Positions 34,989 through 44,576 are shown, counted from the first letter of the stretch. The stretch is DNA of 64,000 nt from an uncultured Lachnospiraceae bacterium (GCA_934364805.1 CAKRMH010000011.1:32228-96227), one strand, 5' to 3'. Notes: generated by a model from the letters alone, not told the origin. Numbers and translations are program-made.

Positions 34989-35879
34989 TCAGGCTATAAA
35001 ATATCCAACAACAGATACTATGCCTACAAGTATGCAGTAAATCGCAAATCCAGTGAATTTTTTTCTGCGTACGATAACTAACATTGTTTTGATACTGATG
35101 TATCCGATCACAGCCGCAACAATCATTCCGACTATATAATTTGCAATCATGTCTCCACGGAGCGCCAGCTCACTGCCCTGCACACCAAAGCAGTCTTTTA
35201 TTTCAAGAATTGCTGCTCCAAGAACCGCTGGGATCGACATTAAAAAAGAATATTTTACAGCAAATTTCCGGTCAAATCCACTTGCAAGGCAGGCTGTGAT
35301 CGTAGTCCCGGAACGTGATAAGCCCGGAAGTGTTGCCAGCCCCTGACAGATTCCGACCATAAATGCATTGGTATATGTAACATGCTTTGGCGTTTTATGC
35401 CCGTCTGGAAGCCTGTCCGCAATCAGAAGTAGAATTCCAGTAATGATCAGGCATGCACCTGGAATCAACAGTATGGTCTCAGACATTTCAACCAGGTCGC
35501 TGTCAACGATACCAATGATTCCAGTAGGAATCGTTGATACAAGGATCAGCATTACAAATTTACGATATGCCGTACAGATTACCCTTCGGTAAGGCAGATC
35601 CTTTCTAAGAAAAAGGTTCTCAAAGAACGTTACGATATTCAGAATAATATCTATAAAAAGCAGGATTCCTTCCCTGATGAGACGCCCCACATCTTTGTGA
35701 AACGCTACAAATATGGAGATCAGTGTTCCAAGATGCAGTAATACACTAAAGAGTAATCCGGTATCGGTATTTACATGAAATAATATTTGAAATAAAGCCA
35801 GATGTCCTGAACTGCTGACTGGAAGAAATTCCGTCAATCCCTGAATGACTCCCATTAAAATTGCTTGTAATAATGACAT
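34989..35879 (-). CDS. uppP: Undecaprenyl-diphosphate phosphatase UppP (BacA)
   Basis: A 296-aa integral membrane enzyme that recycles undecaprenyl pyrophosphate to the monophosphate carrier for wall synthesis and confers bacitracin tolerance. The two active-site motifs are present: GLTEFLPVSSSGHL near the N-terminus and PGLSRSGTTI (catalytic Ser/Arg). The ATG at 35879 follows a GGGGG ribosome site; an in-frame upstream ATG is less likely. It lies 44 bases before ftsK in the same direction. Confidence 0.96.
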   Translation of the reverse strand: MSLLQAILMGVIQGLTEFLPVSSSGHLALFQILFHVNTDTGLLFSVLLHLGTLISIFVAFHKDVGRLIREGILLFIDIILNIVTFFENLFLRKDLPYRRVICTAYRKFVMLILVSTIPTGIIGIVDSDLVEMSETILLIPGACLIITGILLLIADRLPDGHKTPKHVTYTNAFMVGICQGLATLPGLSRSGTTITACLASGFDRKFAVKYSFLMSIPAVLGAAILEIKDCFGVQGSELALRGDMIANYIVGMIVAAVIGYISIKTMLVIVRRKKFTGFAIYCILVGIVSVVGYFIA

Positions 35880-35963
35880 AGGCGCCCCCTTTTCTTTACG
35901 TACATATTTCATAATATCATATTACGAATATTTTGTCATCAAAGGGTTTGGGAAATACTATAT

Positions 35964-36662
35964 TTAGTGCTTTTGATAGTCGATCAGTTCGTGAAGTTTT
36001 AAAAAGGCCTGTTCGATTCCACCGGTTTCATTGATCAGATGTTCTTCTACTGCCTGTTTTCCAACAAGAATGGTTCCGAGGTCTTTCGTCAGCATCTGTT
36101 TATTCATCATCATTTCTTCCAGACGTTCTTTCGTTGCATTGCAATGCGCTGAAATAAATCCGATGATCCGGTCCTGCATCTGTTTAAAATAATCGTAGGT
36201 CGGCTGTGCACCGATCACGGTTCCGCTCATTCTCACGGGGTGGATCACCATCGTCCCGGTTGGCACGATCATGGAATAATCTGTGGAAACAGCCAGGGGA
36301 ACACCGATCGAATGACTTCCACCTAATACAAGTGATACGGTCGGTTTACTGATGGATGCAATCATTTCTGCCATTGCGAGTCCACTTTCCACATCCCCGC
36401 CAACGGTATTAAGAAGCAGAAGGACACCGTCTACACTGCTGTCATCTTCAAGGGATGCAAGTCTTGGAAGGACATGCTCATATTTCGTGGTTTTTGAATT
36501 GGCAGGCAGGCATTCATGTCCTTCAATCTCTCCGATGATTGACAATAAATAGATATTGTGATGATAGACATTATGTGTAAGGAGTGTCTGACCATATTCG
36601 CGTATATTTTCACTTTCCTCTTTTGAAATTGTCTGTGGTTTCATCTTATTTTCTGTTTCCAT
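35964..36662 (-). CDS. TepA/ClpP-like serine protease
   Basis: A 232-aa protein of the ClpP/crotonase fold, closest to the B. subtilis TepA (YmfB) group found next to ftsK/spoIIIE. The likely nucleophile is the Ser in 'LVLGGSHSIGVPLA' and the His lies in 'TMVIHPVRMSG'; 'LLLNTVGGDVESGLAMA' is the oxyanion-side block. TepA is reported to help secretion and to degrade spore proteins, but substrates here are unknown. It follows the glgA terminator. Confidence 0.85.
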   Translation of the reverse strand: METENKMKPQTISKEESENIREYGQTLLTHNVYHHNIYLLSIIGEIEGHECLPANSKTTKYEHVLPRLASLEDDSSVDGVLLLLNTVGGDVESGLAMAEMIASISKPTVSLVLGGSHSIGVPLAVSTDYSMIVPTGTMVIHPVRMSGTVIGAQPTYDYFKQMQDRIIGFISAHCNATKERLEEMMMNKQMLTKDLGTILVGKQAVEEHLINETGGIEQAFLKLHELIDYQKH

Positions 36663-36676
36663 TCTTACCTCCGATC

Positions 36677-36708
36677 AAAAAAAGTACGGATAACTGGTAT
36701 CCGTACTT
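36677..36708 (-). terminator. Intrinsic terminator of glgA
   Basis: AAGTACGGAT and ATCCGTACTT form a 10-bp stem with a seven-base loop, followed on the leftward strand by a run of T. It starts 23 bases after the glgA stop codon and separates glgA from the TepA-like gene. Confidence 0.85.
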
Positions 36709-36730
36709 AGTGTTTCACAATCTTTTGTTT

Positions 36731-38182
36731 TTATTCTCCGATCAGGTAATTATACAGCCCTTCGTAACGGAATTTGGATGAATTCCACGAAAAATCGTTC
36801 TCCATGCCACGGTCAACAATCTGATTCCAGTAACGTTTGCAATCATAAAAGATATGTTTGGAGTAATTGACAACATTTAACATATCATCTGCATTGTAGT
36901 TTGTAAATGAAAATCCGTCCCCGGTATTCTCATATTCGTTATATGGTGCTACCGTATCTTTCAATCCTCCGGTTTCGCGGACAATCGGAACTGTACCGTA
37001 ACGGAATGAGATCAACTGTGTCAGTCCGCACGGTTCAAATGCTGATGGCATTAAAAATGCGTCCGCAGCTGCATACAGCTTATGTGCAAGATCATCCGAA
37101 TAACAGATATTTGCAGATACACGATCTGGGTATTTCCATGCATAATGCCGGAACATATTCTCGTATTTCGGATCGCCTGTACCGATTACAACAAACTGGG
37201 TGAACTCATCGATCAGTCCTTCCATCGCATAATTGATCAGATCCAGTCCTTTCTGATCCGTAAGTCTTGAGATCAGTCCGATCATGTACCGCTTTTTATC
37301 GACAGCAAGTCCAAGTTCCTCCTGAAGTTTTATCTTATTCTGTGATTTTTTCTTCCGGAAATCCGATTTGCTGTAGTTGGTATATATCTTGGAGTCGGTT
37401 TCTGGATTGTAAACCTTGTAATCAATGCCGTTAACAATTCCCTGCATATCAAAATGGCGGGCAGAAAGCAGACCGTTTAATCCTTCTCCATAATATGGGG
37501 TCTGGATCTCGTTGGCATAGGTATCGCTTACGGTTGTAATATAATCAGCATAAACCAGTCCGCCTTTTAACATATTGGCATCTTTATTGAATTCGAGTTT
37601 GTCCGGGGTAAACAGACCTGCCGAAAAACCAGTCAGTGCCTTCATGGTTTTAATATCCCATACTCCCTGAAATCTGAGGTTATGTATTGTAACAATGCTT
37701 TTAATTCCCCAGAAAAATGGATCGGCAGCAAACTCATTCTTCAGATAAACAGGTACAAGTCCTGTTTCCCAGTCATGGCAGTGGATAATGTCCGGATGAA
37801 AATCAATATGAGGAAGCATGGATAATACCGCTTTGTCAAAAAACACAAACTTCTCAATGTCATAACGGATATCCCCATAAGGAACCGCACAGGTAAAGTA
37901 CTCCTGATTATCAATAAAATAATAGGTGATTCCATCTAATTCGTATTTTAAAATTCCTACGTATTTATTCTGAATGTATGGTCCTGCATTCATATAAAAA
38001 TGTGCAACATACTCAAATTTATCACGGTATTTTTCTGGAATACAGCTGTAATTCGGAATCACAACCCGAACATCCCAGTATTTTTTATCAAATTCTTTTG
38101 GAAGTGCTCCACATACATCTGCAAGACCGCCAGTTTTAATAAACGGAACGCATTCAGATGCTGCAAATAATATTTTCTTCAT
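36731..38182 (-). CDS. glgA: Glycogen synthase GlgA (ADP-glucose type)
   Basis: A 483-aa GT5 glycosyltransferase that extends alpha-1,4-glucan from ADP-glucose. The N-terminal KTGGLADVCGALPKE is the ADP-glucose site; the C-terminal domain has 'LISRLTDQKGLDL' and 'SAFEPCGLTQLISFRYG' with the catalytic Glu. The start is ATG at 38182 (GAGGAGG upstream); the longer frame would add 56 implausible residues. It stands alone, with terminators on both sides, and no other glycogen gene is in the window. Confidence 0.95.
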   Translation of the reverse strand: MKKILFAASECVPFIKTGGLADVCGALPKEFDKKYWDVRVVIPNYSCIPEKYRDKFEYVAHFYMNAGPYIQNKYVGILKYELDGITYYFIDNQEYFTCAVPYGDIRYDIEKFVFFDKAVLSMLPHIDFHPDIIHCHDWETGLVPVYLKNEFAADPFFWGIKSIVTIHNLRFQGVWDIKTMKALTGFSAGLFTPDKLEFNKDANMLKGGLVYADYITTVSDTYANEIQTPYYGEGLNGLLSARHFDMQGIVNGIDYKVYNPETDSKIYTNYSKSDFRKKKSQNKIKLQEELGLAVDKKRYMIGLISRLTDQKGLDLINYAMEGLIDEFTQFVVIGTGDPKYENMFRHYAWKYPDRVSANICYSDDLAHKLYAAADAFLMPSAFEPCGLTQLISFRYGTVPIVRETGGLKDTVAPYNEYENTGDGFSFTNYNADDMLNVVNYSKHIFYDCKRYWNQIVDRGMENDFSWNSSKFRYEGLYNYLIGE

Positions 38183-38260
38183 GTCTGCCTCCTCAATACA
38201 TAAAAAATAATTGCTTACATTTATGATACCTCTTTTTGACTGTAATTTCCATATATTTAT

Positions 38261-38293
38261 AAAAAATCCCCACTGCATAAATACAGTGGGGAT
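38261..38293 (-). terminator. Intrinsic terminator of yebC
   Basis: ATCCCCACTG and CAGTGGGGAT form a 10-bp GC-rich stem with an eight-base loop; the leftward strand continues with six T. It lies 17 bases after the yebC stop codon. Confidence 0.9.
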
Positions 38294-38309
38294 CCGGGCT
38301 TGAAATTCA

Positions 38310-39038
38310 TTACTCTTCCCAGTTGTGATATACTTCCTGAACGTCGTCATCTTCCTCTAAAAGATCAAGAATTCTTCCGATGTTCACAATATCTGCTTCT
38401 TCGGATAACGAAACATAATTCTGTGGAATCATAGTTACTTCTGCAGAAGCCATTGGAATATTGGCATCTTCCAGAGCTTTACGGACAGTCTCGAAATCAG
38501 CAGGATCTGTTGTGATTTCAAAGCTGTCTTCTTCTTCTGAAAAATCTTCTGCTCCGGCATCGAGCGCTGTCATCATAAGATCATCCGCATCAAGGTCACA
38601 TTCTTCTTTATCAATGATGATCTGTCCTCTTTCATCGAACATATAGGATACACATCCCTGTGCACCGATACTTCCCTGTCCTTTTGTAAATGCGTTTCTT
38701 ACATTGGCAGCTGTACGGTTCTTGTTATCTGTTAAACATTTTACAATGATCGCAGTTCCACTTGGACCATATCCTTCATAGGTAGCCTGAACATAGTTTA
38801 CATTGTTTCCATCACCAGCAGCTTTCTTGATACCGCGTTCAATGGTATCATTTGGCATATTGTTTGCCTTTGCTTTGGCAACAACCTGAGCAAGTTTAAA
38901 ATTATTTGCAGGATCCGGTCCGCCTTCTTTAACAGCAACAGCGATCTCGCGACCGATCATAGTAAAGATTTTGCCTTTTGCAGCATCATTCTTCTCTTTT
39001 TTATGTTTGATATTCGCAAATTTGGAATGTCCTGACAT
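38310..39038 (-). CDS. yebC: YebC/PmpR family transcriptional/translational regulator
   Basis: A 242-aa YebC protein: 'MSGHSKFANIKHKKEKND', 'GKIFTMIGREIAVAVKEGG', 'DTIERGIKKAAG' and 'TAANVRNAFTKGQGSIG' are diagnostic. The family has been described both as DNA-binding regulators and as ribosome-associated factors relieving stalling at difficult motifs. The C-terminus is strongly acidic. It lies 33 bases after the CBS-domain protein gene and ends at a strong terminator. Confidence 0.95.
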   Translation of the reverse strand: MSGHSKFANIKHKKEKNDAAKGKIFTMIGREIAVAVKEGGPDPANNFKLAQVVAKAKANNMPNDTIERGIKKAAGDGNNVNYVQATYEGYGPSGTAIIVKCLTDNKNRTAANVRNAFTKGQGSIGAQGCVSYMFDERGQIIIDKEECDLDADDLMMTALDAGAEDFSEEEDSFEITTDPADFETVRKALEDANIPMASAEVTMIPQNYVSLSEEADIVNIGRILDLLEEDDDVQEVYHNWEE

Positions 39039-39071
39039 AATCGTTCCTCTTTTCTAAAAAAAATTTTCTCT

Positions 39072-40058
39072 TTATTGTAGCATTAAATTTTTATCTGTGC
39101 AAGTGTCAGCCTCGGTTTTTGTTTCAACTGGAAGACGTGACACTTTTACTTTTGTGATCATTTTATTTTCCACTTTCAGAATATGGAATTCATATCCATA
39201 CTCCTTGACACTGGTCTCCTCACCGTCATTTGGGATTTTATCCAGCGATGAAATTAAGAATCCATTCAGCGTGTCAAAAGAATCCTCTTCAACCGGAATA
39301 TGTAAAAGTTCAGTAACTTCCTCAAAAGCTGCCATGCCATCCATCAGATAGGTTCCATCCGGAAGTTTTTCGATCATATGGCTTTCATGATCGTGTTCAT
39401 CCTCAATATTTCCAACAATTTCTTCAAGGATATCTTCCATAGCAACAATACCTGCGGTCTGCCCATATTCATCTACAACGATAACCATATGGGATTTGGC
39501 TGTCTGCATTTCCGTAAATAATGTATTGATATTTCTGGTTTCCGGAATGTATTCAACCTCCCGGATCAGTCCCGGAATATCCTTGATCGATGTACGGAAA
39601 ATCTCATTTTTTTTCGAGAATGCGAATGCATCTTTGATATGGAGCACACCTATAATATTATCGATGTCTTCCAGATAAACCGGGAATCTTGAACAGCTGC
39701 TGTCAATCATGACAGAAACTGCATCATTATAGGAAAGTTCTCCATCGATTGCAATCATATTTTTCCGGTGAGTCATAATATCTTTTGCTTCTTTATCCCC
39801 GAATTCAAAAATATTATGGATCATTTCTGCTTCCGAAGCAAGGAGGACACCTTGTTCATGTCCTTCGTTCACCATCGAAATAATCTCCTCTTCCGTCACG
39901 TCGTCACTGTCATGAAAAGAAGCTCCGTGCATCATATTTTTCAGTTTCTTTGAAAGGCTCTCATGATATTCTGCAACTAACAAAATCAGCACAACAATCA
40001 GAGCCAGAATGATTATCCCTAAAATAATAATTAAATAGGGACTCCCACCATCTTCCAT
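39072..40058 (-). CDS. CBS-pair/CorC_HlyC domain membrane protein
   Basis: A 328-aa protein of the hemolysin C/CorC family. A single membrane helix (about residues 8-30) is followed by a CBS pair (about 90-215: 'IMTHRKNMIAIDGELSYNDA', 'VVDEYGQTAGIVAMEDIL') and the C-terminal transporter-associated CorC_HlyC domain (about 235-310). Full-length relatives carry a multi-helix CNNM (DUF21) domain that is replaced here by one helix. A role in divalent-cation export or magnesium homeostasis is inferred from the family. Confidence 0.85.
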   Translation of the reverse strand: MEDGGSPYLIIILGIIILALIVVLILLVAEYHESLSKKLKNMMHGASFHDSDDVTEEEIISMVNEGHEQGVLLASEAEMIHNIFEFGDKEAKDIMTHRKNMIAIDGELSYNDAVSVMIDSSCSRFPVYLEDIDNIIGVLHIKDAFAFSKKNEIFRTSIKDIPGLIREVEYIPETRNINTLFTEMQTAKSHMVIVVDEYGQTAGIVAMEDILEEIVGNIEDEHDHESHMIEKLPDGTYLMDGMAAFEEVTELLHIPVEEDSFDTLNGFLISSLDKIPNDGEETSVKEYGYEFHILKVENKMITKVKVSRLPVETKTEADTCTDKNLMLQ

Positions 40059-40148
40059 AAAATGTTCTCCTTTTATCTTATTGTTTGTAAATTTAAAATT
40101 TGTGGTAAAAACAGGAAAATCATACCATGATGACTGAATTACGTCAAG

Positions 40149-40496
40149 CTATGTATACAGTTCCAGGCTGATTTCCAAGGCTTTATCGATTTTCATAAGG
40201 ATCTGGTTATCCAGATGACACACTTTATCCTTTAATCTTTTTTTGTCAATCGTCCGAAGCTGTTCTAAAAGAACAACGGAGTCTTTTACAAGATCGTATT
40301 TGTCGCTTCGAAGTTCCACATGAGTCGGAAGTTTTGCCTTATTCATCTGTGAGGTGATCGCTGCACAGATGACTGTCGGACTATGCCGGTTTCCAACATC
40401 ATTTTGTATAATCAAAACAGGTCTTACCCCGCCCTGCTCCGATCCGACAACCGGACGCAGATCTGCATAATAAATATCTCCTCTTGATACTAACAT
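40149..40496 (-). CDS. MazF/NdoA (PemK) family endoribonuclease, no adjacent antitoxin
   Basis: A 115-aa MazF-type toxin that cleaves mRNA at short sequences. The family blocks RGDIYYADLRPVVGSEQGG, RPVLIIQND and 'SPTVICAAITSQ' and the C-terminal 'KVCHLDNQILMKIDKALEISL' are all present and the frame is intact. The start is ATG at 40496 (GGAG eight bases upstream). In Bacillus the antitoxin gene mazE/ndoAI lies between alr and ndoA; here only 63 bases separate it from alr, too few for an antitoxin. Confidence 0.9.
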   Translation of the reverse strand: MLVSRGDIYYADLRPVVGSEQGGVRPVLIIQNDVGNRHSPTVICAAITSQMNKAKLPTHVELRSDKYDLVKDSVVLLEQLRTIDKKRLKDKVCHLDNQILMKIDKALEISLELYT

Positions 40497-40559
40497 ATCA
40501 TCCACTCCATAAATTTGGTATACCAAGAGTATTTCCAATTTTATCGAGTGTATTCATGA

Positions 40560-41729
40560 CTATTCAATGCAGGCAGGTCTTTCCGATATCACCTTCCCAT
40601 TTCTATGATAAATCCTTGGAACACGGTTTGTGATCAGGCATGCGAATTCATAATTAAATCTTCCGGAAAGCGCACCCAGTTCTTCCAGAGTGATCGTATA
40701 GTCTCCATCGTTTCCAAGAAGGGTCACAACATCTCCTTCTTTGACATCCGGAATGTCTGTAACATCGACCATAAACTGATCCATGCAGACCTTTCCGCAG
40801 ATCGGTGCTTTCTTTCCATGAATCAATACATATCCCTTATTCGAGAGCCCTCTTGCATACCCATCCCCATATCCAACCGGAATGGTTGCGATTTTCTGCG
40901 TTCCTGTTGTGGTATAGGTTCCACCATAACTGATCTGCCGGTCTGCATCAAGTTCTTTGATAAATGCAACATGACTTCTTAAAGACATTGCCGGCTTTAA
41001 GGAAATAATATCTTTTGCTACCTCATCAGATGGCCAGAGCCCATACATTGTAATCCCTGCACGCACCATATCAAAATTTGCCTGTGGAATCTCAACGATT
41101 CCGGCACTGTTTGAACAATGTTTGATTGGAATGGATACCCCTTTTTCTTCAATCATATGTATCATATACTGAAAACGTTCCATCTGATCATAAGTGTATC
41201 TCTTGTCCGTCTCATCTGCCCGTGCAAAATGGGTAAAAATCCCCTCTACAATGATATTTGGCAGTTTTGCAATCTGCGCAATGGTCTCTGCGGTTTTTTC
41301 ACTAACCTGAAAACCGATACGGCTCATTCCGGTATCAATCTTGATATGTATACAACAGTTTTTTCCAGCAGCTACCGCTGCATCCGATAATTTCTGAGCC
41401 GAAGCATATTCGCAGACAGCAGGACGGATATCGTGCTCGATCATCTCCGGAAACTGATCTTCAAAGGTAATACCCAGGATCAGCACAGGTTTACGAATTC
41501 CATGTCTGCGAAGAACCATTGCCTCATCAACGGTCGCCACAGCATACCCCCACAGATACGGAAGAAATTCAATCGCCTGTGCAATCTCCTTTGCCCCATG
41601 TCCGTATCCATCGGTTTTAATGACAGCAGCCATTTTTGTTCCTGGTGCTATATTTTGATACATGGATTCCATATTATATACTACTGCATCCAGATCAATA
41701 TCTGCATACACGCGTTTATTTTTACTCAT
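40560..41729 (-). CDS. alr: Alanine racemase
   Basis: A 389-aa PLP enzyme supplying D-alanine for peptidoglycan. The Schiff-base Lys is in AAVIKTDGYGHGA, the second catalytic residue (Tyr) in 'ISYGGTYTT', and 'HIKIDTGMSRIGF' and 'VCMDQFMVDVTD' are typical. It begins four bases after nnrD/E stops and precedes mazF, the order known from Bacillus. Confidence 0.96.
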   Translation of the reverse strand: MSKNKRVYADIDLDAVVYNMESMYQNIAPGTKMAAVIKTDGYGHGAKEIAQAIEFLPYLWGYAVATVDEAMVLRRHGIRKPVLILGITFEDQFPEMIEHDIRPAVCEYASAQKLSDAAVAAGKNCCIHIKIDTGMSRIGFQVSEKTAETIAQIAKLPNIIVEGIFTHFARADETDKRYTYDQMERFQYMIHMIEEKGVSIPIKHCSNSAGIVEIPQANFDMVRAGITMYGLWPSDEVAKDIISLKPAMSLRSHVAFIKELDADRQISYGGTYTTTGTQKIATIPVGYGDGYARGLSNKGYVLIHGKKAPICGKVCMDQFMVDVTDIPDVKEGDVVTLLGNDGDYTITLEELGALSGRFNYEFACLITNRVPRIYHRNGKVISERPACIE

Positions 41730-41733
41730 AAAT

Positions 41734-43227
41734 TTAACTCTCTCTTTTCCAAAGGCCGTTCAGACCATTTATAATATCATCTGCAATCATACCTCGAAAA
41801 CCGGTTTCTTGCAATGCCTGATTTCCGGCAAGACCATGGATATATGCTCCAAATACTGCCGCATTTTCGGCAGTGCAGCCCTGGCCGAGAAGACTTCCAA
41901 CGATCCCGGAGAGAACATCTCCGCTTCCAGCCGTTGCCATGCCATGATTGCCGGAAAGATTTAAATAGGTCATACCATGCCAGACATTTATCACGCTTCG
42001 ACAATCCTTCAAAATACAGGTTGCATGATAAGTATCCGAAAACGTTCTTGCTGTAGCGATCAGATCATCCTGGATGGTTTTTACATCGCATTTACAAAGA
42101 CGTGCCATCTCACCGAGATGCGGTGTCACGATCATCGTTTCATTTAAAAATGAAAAAAGGCTGCGATCGGCAGAGATGATATTTAAGGCATCGGCATCTA
42201 TGACACAAGGAATTTGGATATTCTGAAGAACTGTTTTTACAATCAGATGGGAAGTCTCAGATGTTCCAATCCCGGGACCGAGAATGACCGTATCTGCCCA
42301 TTTCAGTTCATGGAGTAACATTTCCGGATCAAATGATGCGTCATAAGTAGACAAAATTGCCTCCGGAATCAGCGATTGCAAAGGAATCCGGTTGGTATCA
42401 TCTGTGAAAATACGTACCAGTCCGCTGCCTGTGCGATATGCTGCTTTTGCACAAAGATACGCAGCACCCGCCATATTATAACTTCCTGCGATCACAAGCA
42501 CCTTTCCATAGGTGCCCTTATTCGAATGTGCGCTTCGCTCCGGCAGAAGAGACAGATCCTCTGGCTCAAGTGCAGCGATCTGAGGTCTTTCATCCAGCCA
42601 GCTTTCTTTTGTAATGCCCATAGGTGCTATAATAACATCTCCACAATATTCTGATCCTGGCCATAAAAACTGACCGGTCTTGCCAAAGGAAAATGTAATT
42701 GTATGATCCGCATGTACACCAGTGCCAAGAATCTGGCCAGTTCCAGCAGATACCCCGGAAGGCATATCAACGGCAAAAACTGTTCCATGGAAATTGTCCA
42801 TCCGCCGGATACATTCTGCCATAGATCCCTCAATCTCACGGGAAAGCCCAATTCCAAACATTGCATCGATCAGTACCGTATAGGACTCCCAGGACTGATC
42901 ATAGGAAACAACGGGATAACCATACTCTGTATAGATCTGATATTGCAGACGAAAAGAATCTGTCTGTTTTGTCTGCATAAACGGAATACAGACAGCCGCA
43001 GATATATTCTGCTGACGAAGCAGTCTTGCAATTGCAATTCCATCTGCGCCGTTATTGCCGGTTCCGCAGACAATCAGAATATTTGCTGCATCATTTCGAA
43101 ACCTTGCAAACTCTTTTATAAAAGCGTTTGCTGCCTGCTCCATCAAAACGATTTCCGGAATGTGAAAATGCTCAGACGTATTCCGGTCAAGATTTTTCAT
43201 TTCCCTATCGGATACAAGATACTGCAT
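41734..43227 (-). CDS. nnr: Bifunctional NAD(P)H-hydrate epimerase / ADP-dependent dehydratase
   Basis: A 497-aa fusion that repairs hydrated NAD(P)H. The N-terminal YjeF_N domain (about residues 1-210) racemises the R and S hydrates ('ILIVCGTGNNGADGIAIARLL', 'VFAVDMPSGVSAGTG'). The C-terminal ribokinase-like domain (about 225-490) dehydrates the S form with ADP ('VLVIAGSYNMAGAAYL', 'VTPHLGEMARL', 'TAGSGDVLSGIVGSLL'). It overlaps the upstream coiled-coil gene by one base (TAATG) and is followed by alr. Confidence 0.94.
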   Translation of the reverse strand: MQYLVSDREMKNLDRNTSEHFHIPEIVLMEQAANAFIKEFARFRNDAANILIVCGTGNNGADGIAIARLLRQQNISAAVCIPFMQTKQTDSFRLQYQIYTEYGYPVVSYDQSWESYTVLIDAMFGIGLSREIEGSMAECIRRMDNFHGTVFAVDMPSGVSAGTGQILGTGVHADHTITFSFGKTGQFLWPGSEYCGDVIIAPMGITKESWLDERPQIAALEPEDLSLLPERSAHSNKGTYGKVLVIAGSYNMAGAAYLCAKAAYRTGSGLVRIFTDDTNRIPLQSLIPEAILSTYDASFDPEMLLHELKWADTVILGPGIGTSETSHLIVKTVLQNIQIPCVIDADALNIISADRSLFSFLNETMIVTPHLGEMARLCKCDVKTIQDDLIATARTFSDTYHATCILKDCRSVINVWHGMTYLNLSGNHGMATAGSGDVLSGIVGSLLGQGCTAENAAVFGAYIHGLAGNQALQETGFRGMIADDIINGLNGLWKRES

Positions 43228-43913
43228 TAGTTCTCTCCATCCTTTTCTTCTGATTCTGATTCTCTCGGTTCCTGCTCTTTTGGATCGCCTTTTTCCGCTT
43301 TATCTGGAAAGACCTCTTCGTATTGTACATCGAAAAGATCCAATACATCCGGTCCAAAAATATCATGCATATACGCATAAATCTCACGGTTATTAATATC
43401 ACGATTCTGTTTACGAATGATGTTTTTCTTTAAATCAATACGCACCTGATTAATCCAGTCTTCGATCTCCTTTGATTCACTCTGGTTCACACGTAATTTG
43501 GAATAACAGTAATCCATACTTTCAATCATCAGTTTCAGATTGGCTTCCTGGATGAGTTTTGGAATATCCAAAAGCTCATCTTCACACTCTTCCAGTTGTG
43601 TATTGATCTCATCAATCAGTCTCTTATCTTCATCCAGCTTGCGATGTCTGAGATGTTCCTGGTCTTCTGTCTTCTCATCATTCATATTAGCGACGATGTT
43701 GCCCATGAGCTGATTTTTTAATTTCTTCAGTTCCTTCAGTTTCGTATTTAATTGTCCCTGCCGGACTAACAGTCCGTTTACTTCTTCCTCCAGACTTTTA
43801 ATGGCATCCGTTTTCCCATGAATTGCGAATAACCGATGCCATTTTTGATCAAGAACAAGAACTGGAATCTTTTTATTTTTTAAAGCTTCTTGAAAATCCT
43901 GTTCACTTTTCAT
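43227..43913 (-). CDS. Unknown coiled-coil protein
   Basis: Not assigned to a known function. The 228-aa product begins with 'QDFQEALKNKKIPVLVLDQ' and 'WHRLFAIHGKTDAIKSLE', then a long coiled coil (about residues 38-135, with heptad-like Leu/Ile and many Glu/Lys) and an acidic Lys/Glu tail. Similar proteins of this size lie next to nnr or rex in Lachnospiraceae, as far as I recall. It is translationally coupled to nnr and follows rex by 27 bases. Confidence 0.7.
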   Translation of the reverse strand: MKSEQDFQEALKNKKIPVLVLDQKWHRLFAIHGKTDAIKSLEEEVNGLLVRQGQLNTKLKELKKLKNQLMGNIVANMNDEKTEDQEHLRHRKLDEDKRLIDEINTQLEECEDELLDIPKLIQEANLKLMIESMDYCYSKLRVNQSESKEIEDWINQVRIDLKKNIIRKQNRDINNREIYAYMHDIFGPDVLDLFDVQYEEVFPDKAEKGDPKEQEPRESESEEKDGEN

Positions 43914-43940
43914 ATTTCTTCCTCTTTGTTCAGATGGAAA

Positions 43941-44576
43941 TTATTTTTTGTTTTTCTCGATGTTGTAAGATAATTGCATCAGACTGTCCGATAAATGAAC
44001 ATTCTCTACAACGACATCCTCGTTATCGATATCAAGATCTACATGTGCAAAGTTCCAGATTGCATGAATTCCAATACTTACCAGATGCTTTGCCGTAATA
44101 TCAGCTTTTGCTTTCGGCATTGTCAGAGCGGCAATATCTACTTTATTGCTTGCGCAGAAATCGTCAAGTTCATCCAGCATGTGAACCTTAATGCCTCTGA
44201 CACTAACTCCCTCCAAAGCTGGATTAACATCAAACAATGCTATGATTTTAAAACCAAAACGTTCAAATTTTACATAATTTGTAAGTGCCTGACCAAGGTT
44301 GCCGGCTCCGATCACAATAATATTATGAACCTGATCAAGTCCTAATATTTTGCCGATCTCTTCATATAAATATTTCACATTGTAGCCATATCCCTGCTGT
44401 CCGAAGCCGCCAAAATTATTCAGATCCTGACGAATCTGTGATGCAGTGACCTGCATCTGGCTGCTCAGATCATTGGATGAAATCCTTTCAACTCCGGCAT
44501 CCAACAGTTCGCCTAAATAACGATAGTATCGTGGCATTCGACGGATTACAGCCTGTGATATTTCTTTTTGTGCCAT
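43941..44576 (-). CDS. rex: Redox-sensing transcriptional repressor Rex
   Basis: A 211-aa Rex repressor that releases DNA when the NADH/NAD+ ratio rises and controls fermentation genes. The N-terminal winged helix has 'RRMPRYYRYLGELLDAG' and 'SQIRQDLNNFGGFGQQGYGY'; the Rossmann domain has VIGAGNLGQALTNY and the C-terminal domain-swap helix is present. It is first of a leftward run (rex, coiled-coil protein, nnr, alr, mazF). No clear Rex operator was spotted in the 69-base gap upstream. Confidence 0.96.
   Translation of the reverse strand: MAQKEISQAVIRRMPRYYRYLGELLDAGVERISSNDLSSQMQVTASQIRQDLNNFGGFGQQGYGYNVKYLYEEIGKILGLDQVHNIIVIGAGNLGQALTNYVKFERFGFKIIALFDVNPALEGVSVRGIKVHMLDELDDFCASNKVDIAALTMPKAKADITAKHLVSIGIHAIWNFAHVDLDIDNEDVVVENVHLSDSLMQLSYNIEKNKK

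Noticed and set aside
40497..40559. MazE antitoxin between alr and mazF
   Set aside because: Only 63 bases, no start codon with an adequate frame; the antitoxin is not here.
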